Source: Nocardia sp. NBC_01503
GTDB lineage: Bacteria; Actinomycetota; Actinomycetes; Mycobacteriales; Mycobacteriaceae
Assembly (NCBI RefSeq): GCF_036327755.1
Contig: NZ_CP109596.1
Location: 248,001-312,000, forward strand
Reading direction: 5' to 3'
DNA: 64,000 bases
Part shown: piece by piece, positions 53,868 to 64,000 of the stretch
Position numbering within the stretch: the first letter of the stretch is position 1
Layout: every line of letters begins with the position of its first letter
Notes under the pieces: generated by a model
Seen by the model: the letters and a program-made list of their open reading frames with translations, nothing else
The model's database searches: none
Told to the model about the DNA's origin: nothing
Program-made: the position numbers and the translations under genes

Positions 53868-56051
53868 ATGATCGTGAGAGTGAGCGATACGGATACCGTC
53901 AAGCAACCGCCGCTACTACCCGCGGCCCCGCCCGCGGCAACCCCACCGCCCACGGCCGCGACTGCCACGCGTTTGCCAGCGGACCGGTACCTCAACCGGG
54001 AACTCAGCTGGCTCGATTTCAATGCCCGGGTGCTGGCGCTCGCGGAGGACACCTCGCAGCCCCTGTTGGAGCGCGCGAAATTCCTCGCCATTTTCGCGTC
54101 GAATCTCGACGAGTTCTATATGGTCCGCGTCGCCGGTCTGAAACGCCGTGCGGAGACCGGCCTGTCGGTGCGCTCCGCCGACGGGCTCTCCCCCACCGAG
54201 CAGTTGGAGATGATCGCGGCCCGCACCCAGGATCTGGCGGCCCGCCATGCCCGGGTCTTCCTGGATCAGGTGCTGCCCGCGCTCACCGCCGAGAACATCG
54301 CCATCACCCGCTGGGCCGATCTCGACGACGGCGAGAAGCAGCGCCTGTCCGGGTATTTCCAGGATCAGGTCTTCCCGGTGCTGACCCCACTGGCCGTGGA
54401 TCCCGCGCACCCGTTCCCGTACATCAGCGGCCTGAGCCTGAATCTTGCTGTGACGGTGAAGGATTCGGTCACCGGCGGTGAGCATTTCGCCCGCGTCAAG
54501 GTGCCTGACAATGTGGACCGCTTTGTGCGCGTTCGCCGTTCGCCGCGCGAATCCGGCGCCCCGCACACCCTGGCCCCGTTCCTGCCCATGGAAGAACTGA
54601 TCGCCGCGCATCTGGAGCAGCTCTTCCCGGGAATGGAAGTGGTGGAACATCATTCGTTCCGCATCACCCGTAACGCCGACCTCGAGGTCGAGGAGGATCG
54701 CGACGAGGACCTGCTGCAGGCCCTGGAGCGCGAACTCGCCCGCCGTCGCTTCGGCTCGCCGGTGCGGCTCGAGGTCTCGGACGATATGACCGAGCACATG
54801 CTGGAGCTGCTGCTGCGCGAACTGGATGTGGATCCCGGCGATGTCATCCAGGTACCGGGCCTGCTCGATCTGTCCTGCCTGTGGCAGGTGTACGGCGTGG
54901 ACCGGCCCAACCTCAAGGACGCCCCGTACGTACCCGCCACCCCGCCCGCCTTCGGTGAACGGGAAACGCCCCGAAACGTTTTCGCGGCGCTGCGCGAGGG
55001 CGATGTGCTGGTGCACCACCCGTACGACTCCTTCTCCACCAGCGTGCAGCGCTTCATCGAACAGGCCGCCGCCGATCCGCAGGTGCTGGCGATCAAACAG
55101 ACGCTGTACCGCACCTCCGGCGACTCCCCCATCGTGAACGCGCTCATCGACGCCGCCGAGGCCGGTAAACAGGTCGTCGCGCTGGTCGAGATCAAGGCCC
55201 GCTTCGACGAACAGGCCAACATCAAATGGGCTCGCGCACTGGAGCAGGCGGGCGTGCACGTGGTCTACGGCCTGGTCGGCCTCAAGACGCACTGCAAGAC
55301 CTGCCTGGTGGTGCGGCGCGAGGGCGCGACCATCCGCCGCTACTGCCATATCGGCACCGGCAACTACAACCCCAAGACCGCGCGCCTGTACGAGGATGTC
55401 GGATTGCTCACTGCCGCACCGGAGATCGGCGCGGACCTCACCGACCTGTTCAACTCGCTCACCGGATACTCCCGGAAAGCGAGCTACCGCAATCTGCTCG
55501 TCGCCCCCAGCGGGGTGCGACAGGGCATCGTGGAGCGCATCGAGCGCGAGGTGGAGCTGGCCGCGCAGGGCGAACCGGCGCGAATCCGCTTGAAGGCCAA
55601 CGCTCTGGTCGACGAGCAGATCATCGACGCGCTGTACCGGGCCTCCCAGGCGGGCGTACCGGTTCAGGTGGTGGTCCGCGGTATCTGCGGGCTGCGCCCG
55701 GGTGTCCCCGGAATGAGCGAGAACATCGAGGTGCGCTCGATTCTCGGCCGCTACCTGGAGCATTCGCGCATCCTGCACTTCGCGGCCCAGAATCAATACT
55801 GGATCGGCAGCGCCGACATGATGCACCGCAATCTGGACCGGCGCGTGGAAGTGCTGGCACAGGTGAAGGATCCGAAACTGGCGCAGCAGCTGGGCGAGGT
55901 CTTCGACTCCGCCCTCTACCCCACCACCCGCTGCTGGGTGCTGCGGCCGGACGGCAGCTGGGTGGCCCAGCCCGATCCGGATGTCGCCGGTGAAGAGATC
56001 CGCGACCATCAGGAACACCTCATGCGACTGCGACGTCCGGATCGCCCATGA
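53868..56051 (+). CDS. ppk1: Polyphosphate kinase 1
   Basis: PPK1 reversibly makes polyphosphate from ATP. The 727-residue protein has the N-terminal block [70 protein letters not shown], and the phosphorylated histidine region [42 protein letters not shown] is also intact. It overlaps mutT1 by 4 nt, giving the pair ppk1-mutT1 seen in mycobacteria. Confidence 0.98.
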   Translation: MIVRVSDTDTVKQPPLLPAAPPAATPPPTAATATRLPADRYLNRELSWLDFNARVLALAEDTSQPLLERAKFLAIFASNLDEFYMVRVAGLKRRAETGLSVRSADGLSPTEQLEMIAARTQDLAARHARVFLDQVLPALTAENIAITRWADLDDGEKQRLSGYFQDQVFPVLTPLAVDPAHPFPYISGLSLNLAVTVKDSVTGGEHFARVKVPDNVDRFVRVRRSPRESGAPHTLAPFLPMEELIAAHLEQLFPGMEVVEHHSFRITRNADLEVEEDRDEDLLQALERELARRRFGSPVRLEVSDDMTEHMLELLLRELDVDPGDVIQVPGLLDLSCLWQVYGVDRPNLKDAPYVPATPPAFGERETPRNVFAALREGDVLVHHPYDSFSTSVQRFIEQAAADPQVLAIKQTLYRTSGDSPIVNALIDAAEAGKQVVALVEIKARFDEQANIKWARALEQAGVHVVYGLVGLKTHCKTCLVVRREGATIRRYCHIGTGNYNPKTARLYEDVGLLTAAPEIGADLTDLFNSLTGYSRKASYRNLLVAPSGVRQGIVERIEREVELAAQGEPARIRLKANALVDEQIIDALYRASQAGVPVQVVVRGICGLRPGVPGMSENIEVRSILGRYLEHSRILHFAAQNQYWIGSADMMHRNLDRRVEVLAQVKDPKLAQQLGEVFDSALYPTTRCWVLRPDGSWVAQPDPDVAGEEIRDHQEHLMRLRRPDRP

Positions 56052-57001
56052 CACCATCGAATTCCCCCGCCGCCGATTTCCCGGACCCCAGGGTCTCCGC
56101 GAACATTCCGGCCGCGGGGGCGGTGCTGTGGCGTTACGCGGCCGATGGGGCGGTGGAGATCGCCCTGGTACACCGACTCAAGTACGACGACTGGTCCCTG
56201 CCCAAGGGAAAACTGGATCCCGGTGAGACCCCGGTGGTCGCCGCGGTGCGAGAAGTGGCCGAGGAGACCGGAATCCGCTCCCGGCTCGGCCGCTACCTCG
56301 GGCACGTCACCTACCCGGTGACCGGGCATCGCAAGATCAAGCGCGTGGACTATTGGGCCGCACAGATTCTCGGTGGCGAGTTCGAATCCAACGCGGAAGT
56401 CGATGTGCTCCAGTGGCATCGAGTGGACGGGCTCATGGACGCGCTGTCGTACCCCATGGATCGCCATATCGTGCGCAATTTCCTTCGGCTGCCGCCGGAT
56501 ACGGCCACCATGCTGCTGGTGCGGCATGCCAAGGCGGGTCGGCGGGAGCGATTCTCGGGCCCGGACGATGAACGCCCGCTCGAAAAGGCCGGGCGCGCAC
56601 AGGCTGCCGGACTGGTGCCGAATCTGATCGGCTTCGGCGCCACCGAAATTCATTCCGCCCCACCGCTGCGCTGTGTCCAAACCGTGACCCCGCTCGCCGA
56701 AAACCTCGGCGTGGACATCGAACTGGAGCCGCAGTTCTCCGAGGCCGGTTATGCCGCCACCCCGGACGCCGCCCGGAAACGCATTCGTGATCTTGTTTCC
56801 GATCATGCCGTTCCGGTGATCTGCAGTCAGGGCAAGGTGATTCCGAATCTGCTGGCGTGGTGGGCGGAGAAGGACGGTGTCACGCTGCCGGCCGCACGCA
56901 ATCGCAAGGGCAGTGTCTGGGTGCTCTCGGTGCACCGGGGCCGACTGGTCGCGGCCGACCATCTGGATCGGGCATTGAACCCGACCGACATTCCGCGCTA
57001 G
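56048..57001 (+). CDS. mutT1: MutT1-like Nudix hydrolase with histidine-phosphatase domain
   Basis: The 317-residue protein fuses a Nudix domain to a phosphatase. The Nudix box is complete ([23 protein letters not shown]). The second half has the RHG-type motif [31 protein letters not shown], typical of MutT1, which removes 8-oxo-dGTP and diadenosine polyphosphates. It is coupled to ppk1 by a 4-nt overlap and convergent with hupB. Confidence 0.95.
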   Translation: MTPSNSPAADFPDPRVSANIPAAGAVLWRYAADGAVEIALVHRLKYDDWSLPKGKLDPGETPVVAAVREVAEETGIRSRLGRYLGHVTYPVTGHRKIKRVDYWAAQILGGEFESNAEVDVLQWHRVDGLMDALSYPMDRHIVRNFLRLPPDTATMLLVRHAKAGRRERFSGPDDERPLEKAGRAQAAGLVPNLIGFGATEIHSAPPLRCVQTVTPLAENLGVDIELEPQFSEAGYAATPDAARKRIRDLVSDHAVPVICSQGKVIPNLLAWWAEKDGVTLPAARNRKGSVWVLSVHRGRLVAADHLDRALNPTDIPR

Positions 57002-57120
57002 GGGATTTCGAGCCGCCGGGAGATTTGCCACTAGAGATTTGCGGCAATTACCCGGCGGCCGAACCATTTCCGGCCTCTGACGGGCCGAATGCACAAGAAC
57101 AACTATCCCGAACGTGCGAA

Positions 57121-57143
57121 ACGGCCCGGCGATGCCGGGCCGT
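57121..57143. terminator. Bidirectional hairpin between mutT1 and hupB
   Basis: ACGGCCCGGC and GCCGGGCCGT form a perfect 10-bp stem with loop GAT. It sits in the 194-bp gap between the convergent mutT1 and hupB stops. Confidence 0.75.
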
Positions 57144-57195
57144 CTCACATGTTGTGTTGCTCCGAAAACCCGTCTGTGACGGGCGGTTCGGTCCG

Positions 57196-57831
57196 TCAGC
57201 GACGGGCGGTGCGCTTCGCCGCGGTCTTCTTGGCCGGAGCCTTCTTGGCCGGAGCCTTCTTGGCGGTGGCCTTCTTGACCGCGGTGGCCTTGACGGCTGC
57301 CTTCTTGGCCGGAGCCTTCTTGGCGGCCTTGGCCGGAGCCTTCTTGGCGGCAGCCTTGGTGACTGCCTTCTTGACGGCAGCCTTCTTGGCGGGAGCCTTG
57401 GTGGCAGCCTTCTTGGCCGTGGTCTTGGCCGGTGCCTTGGTGGCGGCCTTCTTGGCGGTCTTCTTGGCAGCGGCCTTCTTCGCGCCGGCCGGCTTGCCCG
57501 ACACCGGAGCAGCCACACCACGTTTCACGGCCGGGCCGCTCGCGGTGATCTTCTGCTTACCGGCGATGATCGCCTTGAACTGCGCACCCGGACGGAAGGC
57601 AGGCACCGAAGTCGGCTTCACCTTGACGGTTTCACCGGTACGCGGGTTCCGAGCAACGCGCGCTGCGCGCTTACGCTGTTCGAAGACACCGAATCCCGTG
57701 ATGGTGACGCTCTGACCTTTGTTCACAGCACGCACGATCGTATCTACCATCTGCTCGACTGCAGCAGTAGCGGTGCGCCTGTCAGTACCCAACTTCTCGG
57801 TCAGAACATCGATCAGTTCCGCCTTGTTCAT
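57196..57831 (-). CDS. hupB: HU-family nucleoid protein with Lys/Ala-rich tail
   Basis: The first ~95 residues are a normal HU domain ([56 protein letters not shown]). The C-terminal ~110 residues are repeats of [15 protein letters not shown] type, like mycobacterial HupB, and bind DNA non-specifically. 211 residues. The repeat tract (57190-57480) is the most repetitive coding DNA in the window. Confidence 0.98.
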   Translation of the reverse strand: MNKAELIDVLTEKLGTDRRTATAAVEQMVDTIVRAVNKGQSVTITGFGVFEQRKRAARVARNPRTGETVKVKPTSVPAFRPGAQFKAIIAGKQKITASGPAVKRGVAAPVSGKPAGAKKAAAKKTAKKAATKAPAKTTAKKAATKAPAKKAAVKKAVTKAAAKKAPAKAAKKAPAKKAAVKATAVKKATAKKAPAKKAPAKKTAAKRTARR

Positions 57832-57987
57832 TGAATCCTCCGCAGACTAATGGCCCGTCGTCGGACCGACTAGGTACCACGGTAAACCTTCTTTGAGCAA
57901 GAGTCTATCTGCCACACCCATTTTGATGAGAGATGGCTTACGACCAGCTACCTCGTTTGGGGGCGTTCAGCTAACGCCCCCAAACGA

Positions 57988-58596
57988 TTACGTCTGCGAA
58001 ATACGGGCCGGAATGGTGGTGGGTTTCCAAGTCGGCCTTGCGTTTTCGAACTGGCTGATCTGGTCACTGTGCCGCAGAGTGAGCCCGATGTCGTCCAGAC
58101 CTTCCAGCAGACGCCACCGTGTGTAGTCGTCAATATCGAACGGCAACACGACCGTTCCGGCCGTCACGGTGCGCGCCTCGAGGTCCGTCACCAATTCCAA
58201 ACCGGGCTGTTCCTCGAGCAACTTCCAGAGCAATTCCACATCGCTCTGCGCCATCCGAGCCGTCAGCAGCCCGTCCTTACCGGCGTTTCCGCGGAAGATG
58301 TCGGCGAAGCGGGACGAGATCACCACCCGGAACCCGTAGTCTTTCAGCGCCCAAACCGCATGCTCGCGTGAGGAACCGGTACCGAAATCCGGACCGGCGA
58401 CCAGCACACTGCCGCGGTTGTAGGGCTCGGCGTTCAGAATGAAGTTCGGATCCGTTCGCCACGCCGCGAAGAGCCCATCCTCGAAACCCGTTCGGGTAAC
58501 GCGCTTCAGATAGACGGCGGGGATGATCTGGTCGGTGTCGACGTTGGATCGGCGGAACGGAACGCCGATCCCCTTGTGGACCTTGAAGGCTTCCAT
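57988..58596 (-). CDS. leuD: 3-isopropylmalate dehydratase small subunit
   Basis: The 202-residue small subunit of isopropylmalate isomerase shows [23 protein letters not shown] and [43 protein letters not shown], the swivelling-domain signatures. It follows leuC by 55 bp. Its substrate is the leucine-pathway intermediate 2-isopropylmalate. Confidence 0.98.
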   Translation of the reverse strand: MEAFKVHKGIGVPFRRSNVDTDQIIPAVYLKRVTRTGFEDGLFAAWRTDPNFILNAEPYNRGSVLVAGPDFGTGSSREHAVWALKDYGFRVVISSRFADIFRGNAGKDGLLTARMAQSDVELLWKLLEEQPGLELVTDLEARTVTAGTVVLPFDIDDYTRWRLLEGLDDIGLTLRHSDQISQFENARPTWKPTTIPARISQT

Positions 58597-58651
58597 CGTG
58601 TTTCTCCTGATGTCTGTGAGGGCAGCGGATTACGGGCCTGGAGAGCCGAAA

Positions 58652-60076
58652 TCAGTTGAGATCCGCCGGTGAGGACAGGGTTCCGCGCACCGCGGTCGCC
58701 GCCGCGACCAGCGGTGAGACCAGGTGCGTGCGACCGCCCTTGCCCTGTCGCCCTTCGAAGTTCCGGTTCGAGGTGGAGGCGCAGCGCTGACCGGGCGAAA
58801 GCTGATCCGGATTCATTCCCAGGCACATCGAGCAGCCCGCCTGCCGCCATTCCGCGCCCGCCGCGGTGAATATCTCGCCCAGCCCTTCGTTTTCCGCCTG
58901 CAGCCGCACCCGCATGGAGCCGGGAACGATCAACATGCGCACGCTCTCGGCGACCTTGCGGCCCTTCAGAACGTCTGCGACCGCACGCAAATCCTCGATC
59001 CGGCCATTGGTGCAGGAGCCGACGAAAACAGTGTCGACGGTGACATCACGCAGTGGCGTACCCGGCTTCAGGTCCATGTACTGCAGGGCCTTTTCGGCCG
59101 CCTGACGCTCGTTCTCGTCGACGATCTGCTCCGGATCGGGGATCGAGTCCCCCAGCGGCAGACCCTGTCCCGGGTTGGTACCCCAGGTCACGAAGGGGGT
59201 GAGCGCGGCGGCGTCGATATGCACCTCGGCGTCGAAAGTCGCGCCCTCATCGGTGGTCAGCGCGTCCCAGGAGGCAACGGCGGCATCCCAATCCGCGCCC
59301 TCGGGGGCGTGCGGACGGCCCTTCAGGAACTCGTAGGTGGTCTGGTCGGGGCCGACCATGCCCGCCCGCGCACCGGCCTCGATCGACATGTTGCACATGG
59401 TCATCCGGGCTTCCATGGACATCGAGCGCACGGCCTCGCCGCGGTACTCCAGCACATAGCCCTGACCGCCGCCGGTGCCGATCTGCGCGATCACCGCCAG
59501 GATGACGTCCTTGGAGGTGACGCCGTCGGGCAGCGTGCCGTCGATATTGATGGCCATGGTCTTGAACGGGCGCAGCGACAAAGTCTGCGTCGCCAGAACG
59601 TGTTCCACTTCGCTGGTGCCGATACCCATTGCGAGCGCGCCGAACGCGCCGTGCGTGGAGGTGTGCGAATCACCGCAGACGACGGTGGTGCCCGGCTGGG
59701 TCAGACCCAACTGCGGACCGACGACGTGCACGATGCCCTGATCGAGATCGCCCATGGGGTGCAGGCGAACACCGAACTCCTCACAGTTCTTGCGCAGGGT
59801 GTCGACCTGCAGGCGCGAGATCGGATCGGCGATCGGCTTGTCGATATCGATCGTCGGGACATTGTGGTCCTCGGTCGCGATGGTGAGATCCGGGCGGCGC
59901 ACCGGACGACCCGCGGCGCGCAGACCGTCGAAGGCCTGCGGGCTGGTGACCTCGTGCACCAGGTGCAGATCGATGTAGATGAGGTCGGGTTCGCGGTTCG
60001 CGCCTTCACCTTCGCCGCGAACGACGACGTGCTGCTCCCAGACCTTCTCCGCCAGAGTGCGTGGCCGATCGGCCAT
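58652..60076 (-). CDS. leuC: 3-isopropylmalate dehydratase large subunit
   Basis: The 474-residue aconitase-family subunit carries the 4Fe-4S cysteines: [36 protein letters not shown], and [17 protein letters not shown] 60076 gives [17 protein letters not shown]; a much longer frame upstream crosses the regulator gene and is not used. Divergent from an IclR regulator that probably controls it. Confidence 0.98.
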   Translation of the reverse strand: MADRPRTLAEKVWEQHVVVRGEGEGANREPDLIYIDLHLVHEVTSPQAFDGLRAAGRPVRRPDLTIATEDHNVPTIDIDKPIADPISRLQVDTLRKNCEEFGVRLHPMGDLDQGIVHVVGPQLGLTQPGTTVVCGDSHTSTHGAFGALAMGIGTSEVEHVLATQTLSLRPFKTMAINIDGTLPDGVTSKDVILAVIAQIGTGGGQGYVLEYRGEAVRSMSMEARMTMCNMSIEAGARAGMVGPDQTTYEFLKGRPHAPEGADWDAAVASWDALTTDEGATFDAEVHIDAAALTPFVTWGTNPGQGLPLGDSIPDPEQIVDENERQAAEKALQYMDLKPGTPLRDVTVDTVFVGSCTNGRIEDLRAVADVLKGRKVAESVRMLIVPGSMRVRLQAENEGLGEIFTAAGAEWRQAGCSMCLGMNPDQLSPGQRCASTSNRNFEGRQGKGGRTHLVSPLVAAATAVRGTLSSPADLN

Positions 60077-60211
60077 AGCTCCATCACCTCTCGATAGGAC
60101 ATACCCGCGCCCGGGCTGGTGACGCGGGGATCGCGACGCGCGGGGCGGTAGTGCCCTGGTGCCGGGAAGCCGGTTTGCAATTCCCAACATGCGAGACGCT
60201 AATATCGTTCT

Positions 60212-60913
60212 ATGAGACAGCATAGCGGTATCGGTGTTCTGGACAAAGCCATGGCGGTCCTGCACGCCGTAGCCGAGCAACCCTGCGGCCTCAATGAGTT
60301 GTGCACCCGCACCGGCCTGCCCCGCGCCACCGCGCATCGGCTGGCCGTGGGCCTGGAGACGCATCGCATGCTGGCCCGCGACAGCCAGGGCCTGTGGCGC
60401 CCCGGACCCGCGCTCTCGGAGCTGGCTACCACCGCGAGCGATCCACTGCTGGATGCCGCCGCGACCATTCTTCCGCGCCTGCGCGAGATCACCGGGGAGA
60501 GCGTGCAGCTCTACCGCCGGGACGGGAACGCGCGCGTCTGCGTGGCCTCGATGGAGCCCGCGTCCGGATTGCGGGACACCGTTCCGGTCGGGGCGCGCAT
60601 GCCGATGACCGCCGGGTCCGCGGCGAAAGTGCTGCTGGCCTGGTCGGATCTGGAATTGCAGCGAACCGTGCTGCCGGAGGCGGTCTTCGGCGAGCGCGCA
60701 CTGGCCGAGGTGCGTCGGCGCGGTTGGGCGCAGAGCGCGGCCGAGCGCGCGGCGGGGGTGGCCAGCGTTTCGGCACCGGTGCGCGATGCGGCGGGGGCGG
60801 TGATCGCGGCCGTCTCGGTCTCCGGACCGATCGATCGAATGGGGCGGCGGCCGGGTGCGCGCTGGGCCGCTGATCTCGTAGCGGCGGCGGACGCCTTGCA
60901 CAAACGGCTCTGA
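60212..60913 (+). CDS. IclR-family regulator divergent from leuCD (LtbR-type)
   Basis: The 233-residue regulator has an N-terminal winged helix ([45 protein letters not shown]) and an IclR effector domain ([38 protein letters not shown]). Divergent placement from leuCD matches LtbR of Corynebacterium, a repressor of leucine and tryptophan genes, and Rv2989 of M. tuberculosis. The 135-bp intergenic region should hold the operator. Confidence 0.93.
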   Translation: MRQHSGIGVLDKAMAVLHAVAEQPCGLNELCTRTGLPRATAHRLAVGLETHRMLARDSQGLWRPGPALSELATTASDPLLDAAATILPRLREITGESVQLYRRDGNARVCVASMEPASGLRDTVPVGARMPMTAGSAAKVLLAWSDLELQRTVLPEAVFGERALAEVRRRGWAQSAAERAAGVASVSAPVRDAAGAVIAAVSVSGPIDRMGRRPGARWAADLVAAADALHKRL

Positions 60914-60934
60914 CGGGCCCGCACAGCCATTTTC

Positions 60935-60964
60935 ATGCCCCCGCCGGGAATCCGGTGGGGGCAT
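60935..60964 (+). terminator. Terminator after the IclR-type regulator
   Basis: ATGCCCCC-G-CCGG and CCGG-T-GGGGGCAT form a 13-bp stem (one G-T wobble) with loop GAAT, 22 bp after the stop, followed by CGGCGTTTT. The rest of the 254-bp gap to 61168 shows no gene. Confidence 0.8.
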
Positions 60965-61167
60965 CGGCGTTTTCGGGCCACACAAGCCCATCCGGCCCCA
61001 CGCGTACCGACCGGTCGCGAACCTCGCCACCGGCGGCATCGCGCACACGCCTGCGGCCCAGCGGTATTCACGCCGGATACCCAGGCGTTCACGCAGTCGC
61101 GTCTCAGCGTTCGCGCACTTCACAGCCGGTGTGATCCGGCTCATACGGCGTAAATTACAGTCGGCTG

Positions 61168-61668
61168 ATGGGAGTTAATCAACGCGCTCAGATCACGATG
61201 TCCGAGCAGGAGATCGCGGACTTCATGCGGCGCAGCCGAATCGCCAACCTGGCCACCCTCGGCGCCACGGGCAACCCGCACCTGACCGCCATGTGGTACG
61301 CGCTGATCAACGGCGAAATCTGGTTCGAGACCAAGGCCAAATCGCAGAAGGCCGTGAATCTGCGCCGCGATCCGCGGGTGACCGTCCTGCTCGAGGCCGG
61401 CGATACCTACGACCAGTTGCGCGGAGTCTCCATCGAGGGCCGCGCGGAGATCGTGGAGGACGCGGACGCGCTGTTCCAGGTCGGAATCAGTGTGTGGGAG
61501 CGGTACACCGGGCCCTACAGCGAAGAGATGAAGCCATTCGTCGAGCAGATGCTGAACAAGCGCATCGCGATTCGCATCGTGCCCGAGCGGGTGCGCAGCT
61601 GGGATCACCGCAAACTGGGATTGCCCGCCATGCCGTTGGGCGGCAGCACGCTGGCCGAACAGGATTGA
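61168..61668 (+). CDS. Pyridoxamine-5'-phosphate-oxidase-fold, F420-type oxidoreductase-like protein
   Basis: The 166-residue split-barrel protein ([79 protein letters not shown]) resembles the flavin/deazaflavin oxidoreductase B family, like Rv2991. FbiD in this window shows the organism makes F420. Cofactor and substrate are inferred. Confidence 0.9.
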   Translation: MGVNQRAQITMSEQEIADFMRRSRIANLATLGATGNPHLTAMWYALINGEIWFETKAKSQKAVNLRRDPRVTVLLEAGDTYDQLRGVSIEGRAEIVEDADALFQVGISVWERYTGPYSEEMKPFVEQMLNKRIAIRIVPERVRSWDHRKLGLPAMPLGGSTLAEQD

Positions 61669-61706
61669 GCAGTACAGATAGGCGGTAACCACCCGCGAAA
61701 AGCAAA

Positions 61707-61732
61707 GGCCCCCAGCCGATTGGCTGAGGGCC
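61707..61732 (-). terminator. Terminator of the tRNA-Gln/tRNA-Glu transcript
   Basis: Stem GGCCC/GGGCC plus CAGCC/GGCTG with one internal mismatch and loop GATT (plus-strand reading). On the minus strand it is followed by TTTGCTTTT, 10 bp past the tRNA-Glu 3' end. Confidence 0.8.
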
Positions 61733-61741
61733 TCACCTTTG

Positions 61742-61814
61742 TAGTCCCGACGGGATTTGAACCCGCGCTACCGCCTTGAGAGGGCGGCGTCCTAGGCCGC
61801 TAGACGACGGGACC
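61742..61814 (-). tRNA. tRNA-Glu (CTC)
   Basis: On the minus strand a full cloverleaf is visible: acceptor GGTCCCG/CGGGACT (first pair G-T), D-arm with CTAGCGGCCTAG, anticodon stem CCGCC/GGCGG with loop CTCTCAA (anticodon CTC), and T-arm CGGG-TTCAAAT-CCCG. Length 73 nt without encoded CCA. Followed by an intrinsic terminator. Confidence 0.93.
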
Positions 61815-61889
61815 AGGATTGCTGTCGACTGCTCGATGGCCGGACCATCGAATCTCCAGCATTTCGAAAGCCTCGAAAAGCTCTCGGAG

Positions 61890-61961
61890 CTGGGGTACCA
61901 GGACTCGAACCTAGAATGGCTGAACCAGAATCAGCTGTGTTGCCAATTACACCATACCCCA
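61890..61961 (-). tRNA. tRNA-Gln (CTG)
   Basis: The minus strand gives acceptor TGGGGTA/TACCCCA, a D-arm with GTGTAATTGGCAACAC, anticodon stem GCTGA/TCAGC with loop TTCTGGT (anticodon CTG), and T-arm TAGG-TTCGAGT-CCTG. Length 72 nt. It lies between gltX and tRNA-Glu, all on the same strand. Confidence 0.93.
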
Positions 61962-62127
61962 TTGACCTGGGCTTTCAGGTTGCTCCCAGTGGGAACTCCC
62001 TGACCGCTTCCGGCCGAGAAGAAGATTAGCAGGAGTAGCCGGGTTATATACAAATCGGCTGGTCAGAGGCCGGTTTTCGAACTGTTCGAGCGTTGTTCAC
62101 CGGCGCTCTGCCAACTTCTCGCGGGGT

Positions 62128-63588
62128 TTACGCGGGGAGCGCGGCCCGCAGCCGGTCCAGCGATACCTCGCGGCCCAGCAGCTCCATCGACTCGTACAGC
62201 GGCGGGCTGATGTGCGATCCGGTCAGCGCGACGCGCACGGGCGTGAACGCCTTACGCGGTTTGAGCCCCAACTCGTCGATGAGCGCGGTCTTGAGCGCCT
62301 CCTCGAGTGCGGCCGCCGACCATTCCGAAACGCCTTCCACGGCGGTGATGGTCGCGCGCAATACCGGCAGTGCGTCCGGGCCGAGATTCTTTTCCTTCGC
62401 CGCCGGATCGATCGAGAAATCTTCGGCGGGCACGAACAAGAACTTCAAGAGATCCCATGAATCACCCAGAACCACGATGCGGGTCTGCACCAAATCTGCG
62501 GCTGTGGCGAAGAGCTTCTCATCGATCTCGGCGCCGATATGACCGTGTTCGGTGAGGTACTCACGGAGTCGGTGAGCGAAATCACCCGACTCCAGCAACC
62601 GAATATGTTCGGCGTTCAGAGCGTCGGCCTTCTTCTGGTCGAAACGGGCCGGATTCGAATTAACTTTCGATATATCGAACGCCGCCACCATCTCCGCCAT
62701 GGAGAAGACGTCATGATCATCGGCGATGCTCCAGCCGAGCAGCGCCAGATAATTCAGCAAACCCTCGGGAATGAAGCCCCGATCGCGATGATGGAAGAGA
62801 TTCGACTCCGGATCCCGCTTGGACAGCTTCTTGTTCCCCTGCCCCATCACGAACGGCAGATGGCCGAACTCCGGGGTGCGCTCGGCGACGCCGATACGAA
62901 TCATCGACTCATAGAGCGCGAGCTGACGCGGAGTGGAAGACAAAAGATCCTCGCCGCGCAATACGTGGGTGATCTTCATCATCGCGTCGTCGACGGGATT
63001 GACCAGCGTATAGAGCGGATCGCCATTACCGCGGGTGAGTGCGAAGTCCGGGACCACACCGGCGCGGAAGGTGGTCTCACCGCGCACCAGGTCGTTCCAG
63101 GTGAGGTCGTGGTCGGGCATGCGCAGCCGGATCACCGCGGGCCGGCCCTCGGCCTTGTAGGCGGCGATCTGCTCCGCCGTCAGGTCGCGGTCGAAGTTGT
63201 CGTAGCCCAGTTTGGGATCGCGTCCGGCGGCCTTGTGGCGGGCCTCGACTTCCTCTGGGGTGGAGAAGGATTCGTAGGCCTCCCCCGCCGCCAATAGCCG
63301 CCGCACCACATCGAGATGAATGTCACGGCGCTGCGACTGCCGGTACGGACCGTAGGGTCCGCCGACCTCGGGGCCCTCGTCCCAGGTGAGGCCGAGCCAG
63401 CGCAGGGCGTCCAGGATCGCCCGGTAGGACTCCTCGGAATCCCGTGCGGCATCGGTGTCTTCGATGCGGAAGACGAATTTCCCGCCGGTGTGGCGGGCGT
63501 AGGCCCAGTTGAAAAGCGCGGTCCGGACCAGGCCGACATGCGGTGTGCCGGTAGGGGACGGGCAGAATCGGACCCGAACGTCTGTCAT
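62128..63588 (-). CDS. gltX: Glutamyl-tRNA synthetase
   Basis: GltX charges tRNA-Glu (and, in lineages lacking GlnRS, tRNA-Gln, later amidated by GatCAB). The 486-residue class I enzyme has the HIGH-type block [25 protein letters not shown], the KMSKS-type block [15 protein letters not shown], and [22 protein letters not shown] 63588 follows AGAGAGAG. Both of its likely tRNA substrates are encoded just downstream. Confidence 0.98.
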   Translation of the reverse strand: MTDVRVRFCPSPTGTPHVGLVRTALFNWAYARHTGGKFVFRIEDTDAARDSEESYRAILDALRWLGLTWDEGPEVGGPYGPYRQSQRRDIHLDVVRRLLAAGEAYESFSTPEEVEARHKAAGRDPKLGYDNFDRDLTAEQIAAYKAEGRPAVIRLRMPDHDLTWNDLVRGETTFRAGVVPDFALTRGNGDPLYTLVNPVDDAMMKITHVLRGEDLLSSTPRQLALYESMIRIGVAERTPEFGHLPFVMGQGNKKLSKRDPESNLFHHRDRGFIPEGLLNYLALLGWSIADDHDVFSMAEMVAAFDISKVNSNPARFDQKKADALNAEHIRLLESGDFAHRLREYLTEHGHIGAEIDEKLFATAADLVQTRIVVLGDSWDLLKFLFVPAEDFSIDPAAKEKNLGPDALPVLRATITAVEGVSEWSAAALEEALKTALIDELGLKPRKAFTPVRVALTGSHISPPLYESMELLGREVSLDRLRAALPA

Positions 63589-63601
63589 AGCTCTCTCTCG
63601 A

Positions 63602-64000
63602 TCAGCGTTTGGCGGCAACGGGATTGGTGAGGGTGCCGATACCTTCGACGGTCACCGACACGCTCTGACCGGCCTGCATCGGACCGACACCCGCGGGGGT
63701 GCCGGTGAGGATGACATCACCGGGGAGCAGCGTCATCACGGTGGTCACCCACTCGATCATCTTCGGAATATCGTGCAGCAGAAGTGAAGTGCGGCTGCTC
63801 TGCTTCTGTTCGCCGTCGAGCTCGGTGGAGATCGCCAGATCCGAAGGGTCCAGCGAGGTCTCGATCCACGGGCCGAGCGGGCAGAAGGTGTCATAACCCT
63901 TGGCGCGGGTCCACTGACCGTCGTGCCGCTGCTGATCGCGGGCGGTGACGTCATTGGCGACGGTGTAACCCAGGATCACCTGGTACGCCTGGGCGGCGGG
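63602..64000 (-). CDS. Fumarylacetoacetate-hydrolase-family protein, 5' end outside window
   Basis: The open frame runs to the window edge. The visible 132 residues are the C-terminal part of the FAH fold: [38 protein letters not shown], then [46 protein letters not shown]. The visible Lys in ARAKG/RAKGYD and the GTPAGVG loop are typical of hydratases, isomerases or decarboxylases acting on 2-oxo acids. It ends 13 bp before the gltX start. Confidence 0.92.
   Translation of the reverse strand, partial: PAAQAYQVILGYTVANDVTARDQQRHDGQWTRAKGYDTFCPLGPWIETSLDPSDLAISTELDGEQKQSSRTSLLLHDIPKMIEWVTTVMTLLPGDVILTGTPAGVGPMQAGQSVSVTVEGIGTLTNPVAAKR

Noticed and set aside
53916..56057. Long minus-strand frame antisense to ppk1
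   Set aside because: Shadow frame; ppk1 on the plus strand has all family motifs.
57196..57490. Tandem repeats read as a CRISPR or minisatellite
   Set aside because: They encode the Lys/Ala-rich tail of HupB in frame and have no spacer structure.

Overview
The window is high-GC actinobacterial chromosome, most likely Nocardia or a close relative in the Nocardiaceae. This rests on very high third-position GC, frequent GTG and TTG starts, a Lys/Ala-tailed HupB, SepIVA, FbiD of the coenzyme F420 pathway, a RamB-type regulator, and a gene order recalling M. tuberculosis around Rv2922A-Rv2927c and Rv2965c-Rv2992c (comparison from memory, not computed). I see no insertion sequence, phage gene, CRISPR array or rRNA.

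Region 1 (1-18.4 kb) is accessory and transport. It holds a CBS-domain fragment with an ArsB/NhaD-type permease, an OafA-like acyltransferase with an SGNH domain, an unusual two-helix PstS-like protein, and a small winged-helix regulator. A complete Kdp potassium system follows. kdpFABC runs on the minus strand, preceded by an extra 27-residue membrane peptide; kdpDE runs on the plus strand, preceded by a 49-residue membrane peptide; an EcsC-like gene lies between them. A cytochrome P450, a lipoprotein with CGDNCG repeats and a HAD hydrolase complete the region.

Region 2 (18.4-33.1 kb) starts with OsmC and acylphosphatase. A three-gene set follows: membrane-anchored protein, glutathionylspermidine-synthase-like ATP-grasp enzyme, DUF350 protein. 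Then come a RibD-like reductase and the minus-strand housekeeping block sepIVA, yceD, rpmF, rnc, mutM. GtrA-like and AbiEi/DUF559-like genes, coaD, rsmD and pyruvate carboxylase close the region.

Region 3 (33.1-41.6 kb) has a cobalamin riboswitch ahead of metE, a serine hydrolase, a DUF1737 protein, an IclR regulator overlapping a limonene-epoxide-hydrolase-like gene, a DUF445 membrane protein, and a RamB/ScfR-type regulator of carbon metabolism.

Region 4 (41.6-64 kb) begins with a 466-bp gap containing a symmetric four-box repeat. The core follows: recG, FakA/DAK2, rpmB, GNAT, ung, thiL, DUF3515, DUF6191, ddl, gpsA, fbiD, ppk1, mutT1, hupB, leuDC with a divergent IclR (LtbR-type) regulator, an F420-type flavin/deazaflavin oxidoreductase-like protein, tRNA-Glu, tRNA-Gln, gltX, and a fumarylacetoacetate-hydrolase-family gene cut by the window end.

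The most unusual items are the extra small proteins and shared direct-repeat boxes at the Kdp locus, the dyad at 41892-41953, the glutathionylspermidine-synthase-like/DUF350 set in a mycothiol-type lineage, the Cys-repeat lipoprotein, and several long inverted repeats between genes. All functional calls come from reading the sequence and family knowledge; no database search was run.
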